Shown here: positions 33,492-46,167 of the stretch, one piece after another
How positions within the stretch are numbered: position 1 is the stretch's first letter
How the letters are laid out: each line of letters begins with the position of its first letter
Assembly (NCBI GenBank): GCA_018340375.1
Contig: JAFFJZ010000006.1
Location: 13,472,001 to 13,536,000 of the forward strand
From: Gonatopus flavifemur
Lineage: Eukaryota > Arthropoda > Insecta > Hymenoptera > Dryinidae
Length of the DNA stretch: 64,000 nucleotides
Direction of reading: 5' to 3'
Program-made: the position numbers and the translations under genes
The notes under the pieces: model-generated
Seen by the model: only the letters and a program-made list of their open reading frames with translations
What the model was told of the DNA's origin: nothing
Database searches by the model: none

Positions 33492-36400
33492 ATGTTTATG
33501 ATGATTCTATTCAAAATAATATAACAAAGCATTGAAACATAGAAAAATGAAGATTATGGGAATCATTTTTGAGGTATGGAAAAATTTAGTTTTTTTTTTC
33601 TGGAAAACCTGGAAAAGTCAGGGAATTTCTGTAAAGAAGCATTTAAATGACTCATTTTTATTGGATAAAAAGTCACAACATCTCAAGTTTTCGATGAAGA
33701 GATGTCACAATGTCGTCACGTCCTCTCGATTTTAATTAATCTTCCGCGCATAATGCGGATACCTCGGTTCAGATTTTCCAACTGATTGCATTCGCTCATG
33801 TTGAACGGTTATTGCTCATAAATACGCGCATGGAATTACCGATACGAAAATATCAGGGAACATTAATTATAAAAATCTTATTATCCAATTTGTGAATCGA
33901 TCACCAAGGCGTATTAATTGAAAATATTTATCATCGGGTGGCCTGCAGGTTTCCTCCTCCATGTTGTTTCACGACAAACCTCCCGCTGTAATAATATTCA
34001 CGCCGAACCGTTGTATATTAGATCAATTATATGAGCTCACCAAGTTATTCGCAGTTGGAAAAAAACCTTCCTGTAATCGTTTCAGAGAATATTCGGATCG
34101 TATTTCTCTTATTTTACTTTTCAAACGAATAAATCGAGAATAGAGTTGATTAACAATCCACCTGTTGAAAAACAAATTCGCGTTATTTGTAATCCAGATA
34201 ACTATAATGATATTTTCTCCCGAATCTCGTAAAAAAAAGAAAAAAGCATCCGTTAATGCGTTTATCGTGAAGAGGCGAGAACATATTATCCGCGTTATTG
34301 AAATAATGTTTTTTACAAATTCTCCTGGAGGGCGATTTGTAAGAAAAAAGTGTCGGATATATTTATAATCCTGAGACAAAGAATACTTCCTGAGAATCTT
34401 GCTATCTCAGTGAATAATAGGGGAATTCATTTAGATCGCTGTCTGCAGTTACGAGGGAGAAATCCTCTACGTACATTTCCACGCTTTTATTGCATTTAAT
34501 TTAAGAGTTTTTCTCACCGTTCTATCCCCCACACAACATTAATCATCATTTCAATCCATCTATCTTGCATGTGAATAGAAATAATCATCATTTGAGGCGA
34601 CAAAATGTTCCCGATGGGCATGTTATTATTTAATCGCGTGAAAGTACACACACAGTGCATTACTCCATTGTTAACTGCATTTTCCGTAATTCTCGTATTA
34701 CATTCATTCGTACAATACAGAACAAAGGCAATTCCTGTCGGGGGTGGAGATATAGATCGAAAGTCTTATAAAGAATGCTTTTATAATCCGATGGCATTTA
34801 TGTAGAACTCACCCCATGGTGATCATCGATCGGGATAAAACATTTCCTATATATACAAAAGAACATTTTTACCATTATTTTTAAAAAATGATCATGTGAT
34901 TTAATACTCGTGAAAAGAAGTATATACCGCGTATAATATTACTCGGGATGAAGTAACTTTGTTGAAAACAAGCAAAAAAAAAGAAGGCAAGGATGTGAAA
35001 TGCGAGCTTTTTCCGCGTGTAACCTGGTCACTTTTTTTATACTCTTAATAAAGAAATGAAATATTTTTGTATTCAAAGTTATGATACTTTGATAACTATT
35101 CGACCTCAACACATCTCCCAACGTCCAACATGGATAACAAAGTTTTGATCAGACCCTTTACCCCTGAGACACGAATAAGGCTGGCTCGTAAGAAACAAAC
35201 TTTTTCATGTTTATAAGTTATCGAGTTACGTGATTTTCTTGATACGTTAAACCTCATATTATCGATTCACCGCATAGAATTTTTATTGAAACTACGAAAC
35301 TACGAGGCTGAGATGATTATCAAGATGGAATCAATTAAGATTCACCATATATTTTCCACCGACTAGCTGCACCCATGAAATCTTATCTCACGACCCACGT
35401 AATAAATATTTCCATGCACTCATCCCAAGGAAATCAATAATGATCAAATGTCCTCGATTCCTTTGAAACGGGGGTTCATATACAGGCAGGTTGCGTGCAT
35501 GTATATGTATATAAATTCTATCTTCTCAAGATTGAAACCAGAAATAAATTGAATTTCAACTTGTTCCATAAATATGGATGATAGTTGTAATATCGAAGTT
35601 GCGGATTCTGAAATACATATTGTTCTTCGCGATGCTTTTTATCCCTTAAGCCGGTGAATAAAGATTATTTGTTTATTTCGAAACACGAATCCAATAAAAA
35701 CTTCCTCGGAGGAACTTGGAATGCTTTCTGAAATGAAAAAGTAAAAAAAAAATAAGGTAGTAGTAGCATCCCTTCGACGACATTCGAAGCTTTCAATTTA
35801 AAATCATCCGAATCGTATGGCAGCTCTTCTTGAATTTTCAGAATATTACTCATTTGGAATAACGTGGGAGGATTCATGAATTATGAATTTTCTATCGCAA
35901 TTCGAATGAATGATATTGTTCTGTGTGGTACATGAAATTTCGCTATGACGAAATTCCTTGATTCTTCGATAAATTTCATCACTCGGGAACCGAAGATGTG
36001 CGAGTACGAGCTCAGCGAGGCGGCATTACCCACCGAGTGGTTCGAAATTAATGCCTCTTATTGAACAGATACAAAATTTCCACTCGGCGATGGAAACTGA
36101 CCAACTAACACTTGAATGCATCCATTTCCAAACGTTATCCACATGTTATACTGTTACGAGTTTGTTGGATCATGCTATCGATTTATTCCAGGACTAAATA
36201 TTACCGTCTAAGTTTGCGATACGCTACATCGTTGTGAATTCCATTAGAATTTGTTCATCAATGTGTTTCTGTGTATTCATTTCACTCGTTAGTTACGTTT
36301 TGTACAATCGAAGTGAGTTTTTCGGGTAGAATATCCTCTCTCATCGAATCAAATGTAATTTGACAAGATTCGGTAATTTTTCGAATGAAATACACCAACT

Positions 36401-37327
36401 AACTTGAATTGGAAATTTTCAAAATTGTGTAGATATTTTCTAAAACCTTCTTCATCTCTCATTTGGAAAATTACTCGCACCCAAAGGGGTAGTTCAAGGA
36501 GGAATTGAATGAGGGAAAAAATTCATACGGAATAGAAAACTTTGGATTAATTAAGTGCAAATATAAACGAGTCAACCGAGGATCTCTTCTCCTCCAGTTT
36601 TGAGAACCTCGCAATCGTTGAATCCATCAATAAGATTCCAGGGTTGTTCAATTTAATTGCCAATGGCCCTATCTCCTCGTCGCTTCTGTACAAAATTTAC
36701 GAATGAGAAACATGAATTTTGGGATTCCACACCCCATTAGTCCATGAATATTCAATAATCCAGCGAAAGAGCTTTTCTCGAACTTAACAGTCTATTAAAG
36801 TATGCCAACGATTCATCTATCTTTTCTGCCCACAACGTTCTAGTAAATCCGTCGATAATCGACTACAAATCTCAAATATTTCTACCCCTTCCCTCCCTCG
36901 AATTTTATTACCGAATAACTATTATGAATATCGATCTTATCATCAGTATTTCTCCACTCGTATCTTCACGATACTTTCTCAAAGTTTCAGGAATTAATCG
37001 AACACGTAATATAGTGTATGCATCATGCACGTTATTGTGGTATGATTTTCGGCATTGTAATAATAATAATAATAGAACACATACGTGGAATAACAAACAG
37101 CGTGTACAGCTTTGAATTACGATTATCCTGCAAGTTATTTCCCTTATCAATTCGAATCAGAGATGTGAATAACTGCATGTCAGTTCCAATATTTCTCCAT
37201 CTTCGGGTTTTCACGAATCAAATTTTTATTCATTCACTACGAAATTATGCGCTGGTTTTGAATATTCAACTGAGAGTTGAGTTCCCTGGGTGTCCCGATG
37301 CGGCTTTTGATTGGGTTTGTTTGTTTG
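33492..37327. other. unique AT-rich DNA
   Basis: No gene, RNA gene or element ends are recognised, apart from the GAAAACCTGGAAAAGTCAGG phrase at about 33605. Several overlapping frames of 60-123 codons on both strands show no motif. A short (AAT)n run lies near 37058. Confidence 0.45.
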
Positions 37328-37875
37328 CACTGTTGAAAAAAAAACTGGAACTCTCCGGTACCCAAGAACTGGAAGATCTCTGCTCATGACGAATTCTTCA
37401 GTTTGCGTACAAGAAAATCCCTGTGGTACCGAAATTTTTCCGTACTTTGTACTGAAATTTCATGTATTTTACTTCAATTTTTCAGTATAAACGCAAGAAT
37501 TTTCATGATTTCAATGTAATTTTTCAGTACAAATGTACACGGAGAAAAAAGATTTCGTTATTTTAACGAATCCGTCTTCGTTGAACGGATTGAATAACCA
37601 AACGATGACATTTCACTGTGTTAATGAGCTAATTCGCTGTATTTACTAACTGATTCGTTATAATTATCAGTCCTTCGCTAATTTTACGAAGCTTGATTCG
37701 CTGAAACAACGAATCGCCATTCACTTCAGCGGACTTGCTTGCTGTCCATATAATAACAAGCGAGTTTCGTTAAGACAGCGAAATTCTTGCTATTCCAACG
37801 AATTTTTTTTCTCCGTGTACAGGTTAATTGCTTTCAATACGGTACTGGAAGTTTTCTGATGTTTTTTTTACAGTG
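37328..37875. mobile_element. CACTGT-type element, ACTGGAA-word, with a nested element
   Basis: Left CACTGTTGAAAAAAAAACTGG, right ATGTTTTTTTTACAGTG (tip CACTGTaAAAAAA), TG on both sides. Words ACTGAAATTT and TTTCAGTA are those of 54677-55779, with which it also shares GTACAGGTTAAT near the right end. Split by the CACGGAG element at 37538-37817. Confidence 0.75.
37538..37817. mobile_element. CACGGAG-type element, TTCGTT/AACGAA-word
   Basis: Left CACGGAGAAAAAAGATTTCG, right CGAATTTTTTTTCTCCGTG, TA on both sides. Words TTCGTT, TTCGCTG and AACGAA recur, many as short palindromes. Confidence 0.85.
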
Positions 37876-37941
37876 TGATTTATTCGCTAGAATTCGCTTT
37901 TTGTCAATCATTTTTATATAAAAATGAATAAACGAGTTTAA

Positions 37942-39991
37942 CCCTTTTTCTCCCAAATAACACTGATTTTTGTCAAATTTTCCACCTTATATCTTTCAAT
38001 GAAGAAATCATAAATAAAAATTGTATGAAACATCGCTTTTTACAGCTTTTGACCTCCTGTTCCGAATGGCGTTGAGGAAATTTTCCTAAATCGTAAGTCG
38101 GAAAAGTTATAGGCCGTTTTTCCGAAAAATTAACGAATTTTTCACGTTTGTTTTCGAAAGAAAGTTTAGTTTGAAATGGAAGAAAATTTTCACAGACATT
38201 TCTACCACTGTGAACGGTGTTATATATGTCCAATCTATAAAATCTCGTTGGTTTCTTTTCGAAATTCCAAATGGCGTCTAAAAGGGAAAAATTGTTTTTC
38301 CAACTTTGCGAATTTTTTTCCTCAAAAAGTATTCAGTTTGATGAAAAATTCTCAGGGAATGAAAAGGTCTTAAAATCATTCAAAGAACACCTCAAAATTT
38401 GTTCAGCATTATTCTACAACATTTTTGAAAATTTTTTTTTCCGCCCCTCCAGAAAAACTAAAAGTTATCTTTAAACATTGTGAGAAAATTCAAGAGTTCA
38501 AAAAAGAGAACAAATCAACTGTTCAAGATTTTGCAATGGATCCTAATAAACACACGCACGTTTTAAAAACGTCAAAAACAGTCAATAACCACACGTTGTG
38601 AATTAGTAATATTCTTGCGTTGATTCAACGTAAAAATGTCGCGGCAGATCACGTGTTTTTCAACCATAAAATAACGTCATATCAACGGTTTGAACATCGT
38701 TTAAAAGACGTCAAATATTGACGTGTCCTAATGATGGTTCTAAAACGTGAATTGAATCCAACAAATTATTTTGAAAACTCTTCATTCAATATCGAGAACA
38801 ATAGTATTTCTGAGTATGACAAAATTTGGAAAGTATGCCACACTATTTACTATCTTGCTCTTTGTTGAAATTCTAACCATTGTTCGGTTTCGTTCGATAT
38901 TTTTAGCAGAATTTATCTTCAATTGAAGTTCAAACACATTTTAAACCCGTGATTCAAACCCGTTCAAAACACGTTTTTTGAGGATGTCGTTTGATGGTTG
39001 GTTTAGAATATTAGTTTAAATTACACGTCATCAAAACGTAATTTCTGGTCGTCTATGTCCCTATCAATTTTCAACTAAAAATCAACGTTATGAAATCAAC
39101 GACTGACGTTCGTTTGACGGTCTAACGTTCTTTCAACGTTGAAATAACGTGTGCGTGTTTATTGGGATATTGCACAAAATTATTCATCGAAATCAAAATG
39201 AGGAAATCATAATTATCATAAAACTGATATGTTATACGATTGTGGCGAACGTAGTTTCTGGTATTGCAATGAATGCAATAAATACATCTTTTAAACATGC
39301 TGGAGTGAATTTCATGCTGTATCATAACATTTTCAATTTTGAGAGCATTTTATTACAATCGTATAATACAGAAAAAATCTCATAAATTTGAATAAATCTA
39401 AAAAAATTTGAAAAATTACAAAAAAAATATTAAAAAAAAATAAAAAAGACTCTTCAATTCATGTTTACCTCCACGCGGCAAGGGTCCGGCAACGATGAGA
39501 ACATTTTGTTGGGAAAAGGCGTGTTATCCATGATGTAAAACGAAAAACAAATTTTTCAAAAATGTTGTAACATCATGCTGAACAAATTTTCAGGTAATCT
39601 TTGACTAATTCTAAGACATTTTAATTTCCTGAGAATTTTTCACCAAACTAAATACTTTTTGAAGAAAAAAATTCGCAAAGTTGAAGAAAAAATTTTTCCC
39701 TTCTGGACGCCATTTGGAATTTCGAAAAGAAACCAAAGAGATTTTATAGATTGGACATCTATAACACCGTTTACAGTGGTAGAAATGTCTTTGAAAATTT
39801 TTCCCCATTCAAAACAACCTTTCTTTCGAGAAAAAACGTGAAAAATTCGTTAATTTTTCGGAAAAACGGCCTATAAATTTTCCGGCTTACGATTTAGGAA
39901 AATGTTTCATACTTTTTTTACATGATTTTTTCTTCGAGAGATATAAGGCGGAAAGTTCGACAAAAATTAGTGTTATTTGGGAGGAAAAGGG
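37942..39991. mobile_element. TTAA-type long inverted-arm element with a nested AACGT element
   Basis: TTAA|CCCTTTTTCTCCCAAATAAC on the left and GTTATTTGGGAGGAAAAGGG|TCAA on the right (one base off TTAA). Arms of roughly 500 bp match. Twin frames of 65 codons (38176-38373 plus, 39611-39808 minus) are the two arms. They differ at many residues with no sign of purifying selection, so I do not call them genes. No transposase. Confidence 0.65.
38542..39166 (+). mobile_element. AACGT-word CCC element, copy 3
   Basis: Ends CCTAATAAACACACGCACG and GTGCGTGTTTATTGGG, AT on both sides; same orientation as 17866-18526. Nested in the TTAA-type element. Confidence 0.85.
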
Positions 39992-40180
39992 TCAATGTTG
40001 AAAACATTAATTTTCTGACGCAGAAAAATGATTGGTGATTTTGATGATCTATCAACTGGGAAACTATTAAAAGAAAATCATAATAATAGATAATCATAGG
40101 GAGAGACTTGCATTTATTTTTCATATTTTTCACCACTTTCGAGCGCTTGTCATTGGTTCTTTCGATAGAACTCCCCAACA

Positions 40181-40569
40181 CCCAATCAGAATTTAACTAC
40201 TGCGCCAGTACCGGCTAACACTGGCGGGGTACTGGCGGTCTGCACTGCAGCAGTACTGGCATTTGTGCGAAATGATAACGCTTTTCCGTACTGGGTACTT
40301 GGTACTGGCACAGTACTGGTAATCGGTAATGGTCTTCAGTACCGGCGCAATACGCCCAATCAGAATTTCACAACTAGCGATGTACTGCGCCAGTACCGGC
40401 TAAGACTGGCGAGGTACTGGTGGTCTACACTGCAGCAGTACTGGCATTTGTCCGAAATGATAACGCTTTTCCATACTGGGTACGTGCTAGCCGACTCTTG
40501 GGGGCCCAACACTGGCACTGTACTCCGCCTGTTGTCAACATTGGCATACTTCGGTTTTTTCTGATTGGG
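40181..40569. mobile_element. AGTACTGG-word element, copy 2, with a duplicated half
   Basis: Ends CCCAATCAGAATTT and GGTTTTTTCTGATTGGG, CA on both sides. A block of about 150 bp beginning CCCAATCAGAATTT (40181) is repeated from 40360, including CTGCGCCAGTACCGGCTAA and AATGATAACGCTTTTCC. CAGTACTGG recurs throughout. Confidence 0.8.
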
Positions 40570-41074
40570 CAGGACTGTTTTTGAAGTATCCTACAGGATT
40601 GCGAAAACAGCCTTGAAATATTTCCTGTCTTTGTAGGCGGAAAGCCACGTTTTTGGTGGCAAATTTGAGCTATATAATATATGAAAGTTCATTGAATTAC
40701 ACGAGAAATTTCTCGATAATTAGACAGCAATTAATCCAAATAAAAACTCGAAAAAATCACCGAGAGTTTAGTAATCATGCCAAAATATATGGTATTATTC
40801 ACTTCGATATTTTCGTGAGAAGAAAAATATCCCCAATTTCATTACCACCGAGAAACGCTACGAATTCTCATGCTAAATCGATATTTCATCCTCATTGGAA
40901 ACATCTCTTCCCATATTGATTACTTCAATTATCGCTAGAAATCTGAATCAGAAGAATCCTATCGATGATCATTGAAGAGTTATCGTATTTTCATGTATCC
41001 TCTTAAACCATCTCCATTCTAATTATTATATCTTCTGAACCATGTTTATCGAATCATTGAACATCCAATCCCAA

Positions 41075-41107
<33 letters not shown>

Positions 41108-41681
41108 GCAATTCTGGACATTTATTCCCGTGACCCGAATAATGAAGATTTCATATTTGAAAAATAATAACTCTACTCAACTTCACTTCCATTCCATCAA
41201 CTCAAAATACGCACACGTGGATGCATTTTTTTTCTCTTCATATAATTCAACTTATTCGTGTTAATTAATATTTCTGTTTTTATACCTCTCGAAATGAAAT
41301 GCGTGAAAATTCTTGTTAGTCTAGTCTCGCTACTAACTCTTATACATTTATATGCAGATACGAAATGAGAAGGAATAATTGTTCGTAACTTTTGCAAGAA
41401 AAGTTTTAATGGAACGAAGAATCACATTCGTGACATTTTTTAAAAAAACAAAAATTATACGTATATATATATATAAAAGACATCGTTACGTTGGATGAAT
41501 AAATTATTACAGAATTATTATGCGTTCGTTGATATATAGGGTCTCCTGTCTCGAAAAAAAAAAACAAGAAGTATTTGATGAAAGTTTACCAAGGAGTTTC
41601 AATCATTTTAGCAAATCATGTGCGCTAGAATATTGAATAGTATGAAAAGAGTGACTAACTCTTGTGTGAAACGTTAAGAGA
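40570..41681. other. unique AT-rich DNA with a microsatellite and a possible leader ORF
   Basis: The GAGAAATTTCTCG repeat lies at 40700-40737. At about 41294 a 24-codon frame starts MKCVKILVSLVSLLTLIHL and looks like a signal peptide, but it stops at once and no donor site rescues it. Otherwise nothing is recognised. Confidence 0.35.
41075..41105 (+). repeat. (GTC)n microsatellite
   Basis: About ten GTC/CGT units. Confidence 0.9.
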
Positions 41682-42545
41682 CCCATGTGTTGTATGGAAG
41701 AATGGTCCAATCATGGATCAAGCCTGGCACAAGACTTGCCGAGACTTGTCTTGAATAATTCAATAAACTTGGCCCAGGCTTGGGAATGATGAGATCAGGA
41801 CAAGCTTGGGCCAATGGTTCGGTCCAGCCTAGTTCAAATGATTCGCCAAGCATCAATCAATGCTTCTTTCATCACAGATACTGATGAGAAGAGTAATTTG
41901 ATCCATATTTCAGCTCAAAGTTCTTCCTCGGAATACCGTAAATGAATCGTCTTAAAACGATAGATTAAATGTGCCAAGACTGGGACGAGCTTGGGGTTCT
42001 CCCGATCTTGTTAATCCCTGCATGGGAAAGACATCTTGAAATCCTGTAGAGAGTTCTTCAAGATCAGTTGATTTCCGTGTATGATCACATTTAAAAGTAG
42101 CCTATTACCATTGAGTCAAGTTTTATTCTTATTTAAATCAAATATATCTATCTTAGTGTGTGAAACTGGAGTGTGGGGCCAATCATGGGGAGGAGATTGG
42201 ACTGGTTTTGGCCCGATAGTTTAGCACAAGTCTTTATCCATTGTGAACTCGGAATTCGGTCACTAATTGAAAACACTGTGCCACTTATGTGCACAACATC
42301 GACTTAAATAATCATCTCCACCTTAGCTTGATTTACACGCTTGTGCCAAGCTTGTACCAAGTGCAGTTTTTGGCCATTCTAAAGATACGAACAAATGTCC
42401 AATGACTTCCATTGGAAACAGCGGGACAATCATGGAATCAATCATCATGGGTCCAATTATTTTTAACGGAGGTTTGTTCCTGATACACGTGCCAATCCTG
42501 GGACAAGCTTGGTTTTTTTTCCAGTCCTGTCAACACCTGCATGGG
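41682..42545 (+). mobile_element. CCAAGCTTGG-word CCC element, copy 2
   Basis: Ends CCCATGTGTTGTATGG and ACCTGCATGGG, GA on both sides. Aligns end to end with 2876-3691 (inverted) and with most of 58242-59091. An insertion relative to copy 1 (about 42050-42110, TTCAAGATCAGTTGATTTCC) is shared with copy 3. Confidence 0.8.
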
Positions 42546-44960
42546 GAATAATACGATTGCTCGATTACTTCATCGGCGTTGACTCTCTCCTGGTTTAAAA
42601 AATCCATAGAATCTGATGGCATACACGGAGAAAAAAGTATAACAAGCAGGCCTACAAAAAAAGAATTAGCTGAAAGAGCAAGAAAAATGATTGACACAAC
42701 TACACTTTTGTGCTGACATTGACAAGAAATTTGTTAACAGAACGAACGTCTTAGCTGACGAAGTGAATATCTTTGCAAGAACAACAAATGTCTTTGTAGG
42801 CAAAATTTAATGAGATTTGGTCAGAACATTGTACAAGTTTCAATGAGATTTGACGAGAATTAGCGATTAGAGATAGCAAATCACATAAATTTCAGACTGA
42901 GACTCATCATCACTTTCACTAATGCCCTCACGAATAACAATTTTCCAACTTATGAAACAAATTAATAAGCAATAAACGAGTAAATAAATAAGATTCGAAT
43001 CTCTCCTCGTACACTTTCCTCTTATTATTCCCATCTCGTCGATATGTAAATTCCTGTTTTATTTTTTTTGAAATCATAAAAATTCATGAATACCGCTTGA
43101 TATGCAAGACGTGCGCGAATGGAATTCTCCGAAATAATTTAGCGTTGGAATACATCCTTTGTCCCGGACGACAATTTGATCTAGATTTGAGTATTTATCG
43201 TAAATATCAAAGTTCTTATGAAAATACTCATCCTCGGGAACTTAAAAAACAATGATGCTTGAACTTTGTGCAGAAAACTTTTCGAACTATGGAAATTTCA
43301 ACTTCAACTTTGGAGCAAAGAAATCCTTTCATTCTGAGAAAAGGCATTGAGAGATATACCCCTGTTACATTGTAATTCACATCGGGAGCGAGGATTCCAT
43401 GTAAATTTAGATTTAGCTCGAATCTCCCTCATGACAGTGAAGATATATTTTACTCAGAAACAAGGTTGTGCACCGAAAAATCAATATTTCACCTTGTTCG
43501 CGTATACAAGCGTTCGGGGGAGATTAGCAAAAGTTAATTGTTCATTGATTTCAAATCATTCGTTATTCTTTTGTCGGGGAAAATGACGTAGCGCTGAAAA
43601 ACGAGACTCGACTCGCCTCGCCTCATGGTTGGACTTATATATATTGAATTCTATGACAAGTAATATACCTACCGGGGAGTATATACCAGGGAGTATTAGC
43701 GAGAATAAGTTGAAAGAAATTAAGAAAGTTGTAAGTTGAACGTTGAAACGAATTAAAGTGTCAAATCAAATCTCCCTGGAGTCATTACTTGTGAAGTGAA
43801 CTCAAATCTCTTTTCTCATTTCTTAACTAACTCGGGGAAATAAGATTCGAAAATTCTGTGTTCTATCTTCTTGGGTCTGTAAAATTCTAGGGAATGACAT
43901 CCTATGCATGCAAATATCCGCTAGAAAAATCAGGAGAAAAAATATCTCTCGGTGCAGGTAATATTCTCAAACATTTACATTTGTGTACTCTCGCGTGTTA
44001 GTGAGTTTAAAATGATGATTCGTGTCGGAGTGTACGTGGAAATATTTCCATAAGCGTGGCAATTCGCGAGCTTTGAGCACAGTAGATGGATTAAATATTT
44101 AGATCATTTCGTGAATGTGAGATTTGATTTCTTTAATATTCGAGCTTCCGCTAACGCTCACGATAGCGTAAGTCCGCTTCTATTCGTCAATTCACGATTG
44201 GATGAGCAATAGTTCACCCCTCAACCCCTCATGAATTGGGTAGAATAACAAGATTAGCGTTGCGTTGAGCCGATGTGAATGCGAGCTTTTTTCTTGTTTT
44301 TTTCTTTGTTTTTTTTTGATAATTTCTCCAACTATATGGAATCCAGTCAAACTCAATGTGTAATTTATTCCATCGTCATCCAAGTTGACCCAAAATTCGC
44401 AGAGATATCCTCTCATGGCAATTCTAATTCAATTCGAACGAATTTATATTCTCACTCAGGTCATTCGAATCCAATCTTTATCAAGTCGTCCTTCAGAGGT
44501 ACGTCCCAGATTCTGGTGAAATTTGTCAGGTCCTCGTGGAATATCGGGTCAACTTGATGATAATTCCTTGTCGCGTCTCGATGCTCTCTCACAGGATTCC
44601 CAACTTTGAACATTGTCAATCCTTTTTCGAGTGGCAGAAACCCTGATGTACCTACTCTACACCACTCAGAGCTAAAAATAAACAATTTCTTCAATCATCG
44701 TATTATTGCAAACAATAACATGACATGATAGTTAGTTGGGTATCACTCATTTCTGGTGATAATAACCCTTTCTGACATGGCTTAACTCTGATAATGATGA
44801 AATTTTTAGTAGCGTAGATTAAAAATCACTGATATGTCCATTCCAATGGATTATTGCATGCAAATATGCACGAAAAAAGAACAAAATATGTACCAAACAT
44901 GCACTAATGAAAAACTCACGAAAATTTGATTTGAAATCAACATTTTATTGCTCAAATATT
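42546..44960. other. unique DNA with one lone CACGGAG end
   Basis: TA|CACGGAGAAAAAAGTATAAC at 42624 opens a stretch with TAGCTGA and CAAGAACAACAAATG words, but no right end follows. The rest shows no gene; frames of 70-90 codons near 44200-44690 overlap in antisense. Confidence 0.4.
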
Positions 44961-45890
44961 AGATAGATAGATAGTTTATTGCTTTCAAGGTTAGAACCCT
45001 TCTTGCCAGGGGGTACAATGTACAAGAGTTTAGTTCAAGTAAAAGTAAATATCCTTATAGATTCTTAATCACTACTTAAATTGTTCAGAAAGTATAAATG
45101 ATCTGAGTTTGAGAGCATCTCTGACAACCCTGAAAATATCTCCTAGCTCATAAGAAGAGCATCTCTCCAACAGTGCGACCTAACTGAGCACAAAGTTATC
45201 AAGTAACAAAAATTGCCTGAGTTTCGTTTTGAGTGGTTGATACACTGGGCACACGGTCAACAGACGTTCCACGGTTTCTAATTCTTGGCGATTACAGAGG
45301 AGACATAAGTCTGATGATTTTACGCCATAGGTTATGTTGTTAATTCTGATCTTGAGTTCGTAGTTGTTGGCTAGTCGGAGGTTCGCCATTCAAGTGGGCA
45401 ACGGAAGTTCAAGTACCAAGCTGGAGATGTGCCTAGCATAGACTCAAAAATATTCTGACAGAAGGTGGAGTTGGAATATTTCCGAGTATCCTCCTCTCTT
45501 AGGAGTGATGCATAATCGTTAAAGAAGTTAGTTCTCTTACTTTTGAGAATCGATGCACTGAGATTGGTCCAGATGCTTGCATGACCAACCTGGGCCAGGA
45601 AATCTTTAAATTGTAAAGCCCAATTGAAGATCGCGTCACAGCCAGGTTGATTTGCAAGTTCGTACAACCTATTAAAACAAATTCTGGAAAGGCGGTCATG
45701 TGACATTTCCAGAATGTTGGTTAGAAACCCCCAGACCAATCTCATTGCACTACGTGACAGAGGCAGTAGCCCAAACTCAAGTCTCAGGGCGTATCCTGGG
45801 GAATTGTTCAAATATTGAATCTGAGCTTCATAAATCAAATAAATCTCCGCAAATCGCACAATATACTTCAGAAAATAAAAATTCAACCAT
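44961..45890 (-). mobile_element. 5'-truncated non-LTR retrotransposon, 3' end
   Basis: On the minus strand the C-terminal part of a reverse-transcriptase ORF is readable: 45886-45371 (LRLEFGLLPLSRSAMRLVWG ... ISWPRL-free frame), then a shift to 45389-45180. The second part has CLLCNRQELETVERLLTVCP, a C-x2-C-x9-R-x4-C zinc knuckle in which the usual His is Arg. This knuckle follows the RT domain in many I/R1/CR1-type elements lacking RNase H; I cannot assign the clade. A short 3' tail then ends in AATAAACTATCTATCTATCT (44961-44980 on plus), a tandem-repeat tail typical of such elements. The RT core and 5' part are absent. Inactive. Confidence 0.75.
45180..45886 (-). pseudogene. reverse transcriptase C-terminal fragment (frameshifted)
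   Basis: A 171-codon frame ending at 45371 and a 69-codon frame starting at 45389 overlap by 19 bases and join across one frameshift near the PLEWR/ANLRLANNY junction. Residues downstream of the RT thumb (YLNNSPGYALRLEFGLLPL) followed by the zinc knuckle are family features. The first frame is the longest in the window. Confidence 0.7.
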
Positions 45891-45951
45891 ACAATTGTTT
45901 CCAGAGCTTCAATCTCAAATTATGAATTATAATTCATATAAAAATATACTA

Positions 45952-46167
45952 CTATATATCTTTCCAAATTTTCTGTCTGAAATTTGTGACGCTTGTCGTT
46001 AAGTATATCAATTTATGAGCCAAAAATGAGCGTTCTACATCTACCGATGTCATCAGACAGAATTGAAAATATGGTGCCATTTTTATAGAAATCATTTCAA
46101 GCAGAATTTGATTTGTCTCGTTAATATAAGAATTCACTCGTTCGAGCACTTTGAAACTTGGATTCAT
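45952..46167 (-). pseudogene. hAT transposase C-terminal (dimerisation) remnant
   Basis: A 71-codon minus frame contains QFCLMTSVDVERSFLAHK. The string xxPxTSxDVERSFSxxKxIL is the start of the hAT C-terminal dimerisation region in many insect and vertebrate hAT-like proteins. Here the lead-in (ISIKMAPYFQF) and the core are kept, but the following helices are lost. It sits immediately upstream of the truncated retrotransposon, in the same orientation. No hAT ends or 8-bp duplication were found around it. Confidence 0.5.

Noticed and set aside
38176..39808. Twin 65-codon frames (HFYHCxRCYxCPIYKISLVS)
   Set aside because: Mirror arms of a TTAA element; differences between the arms change residues freely, so no sign of coding constraint.
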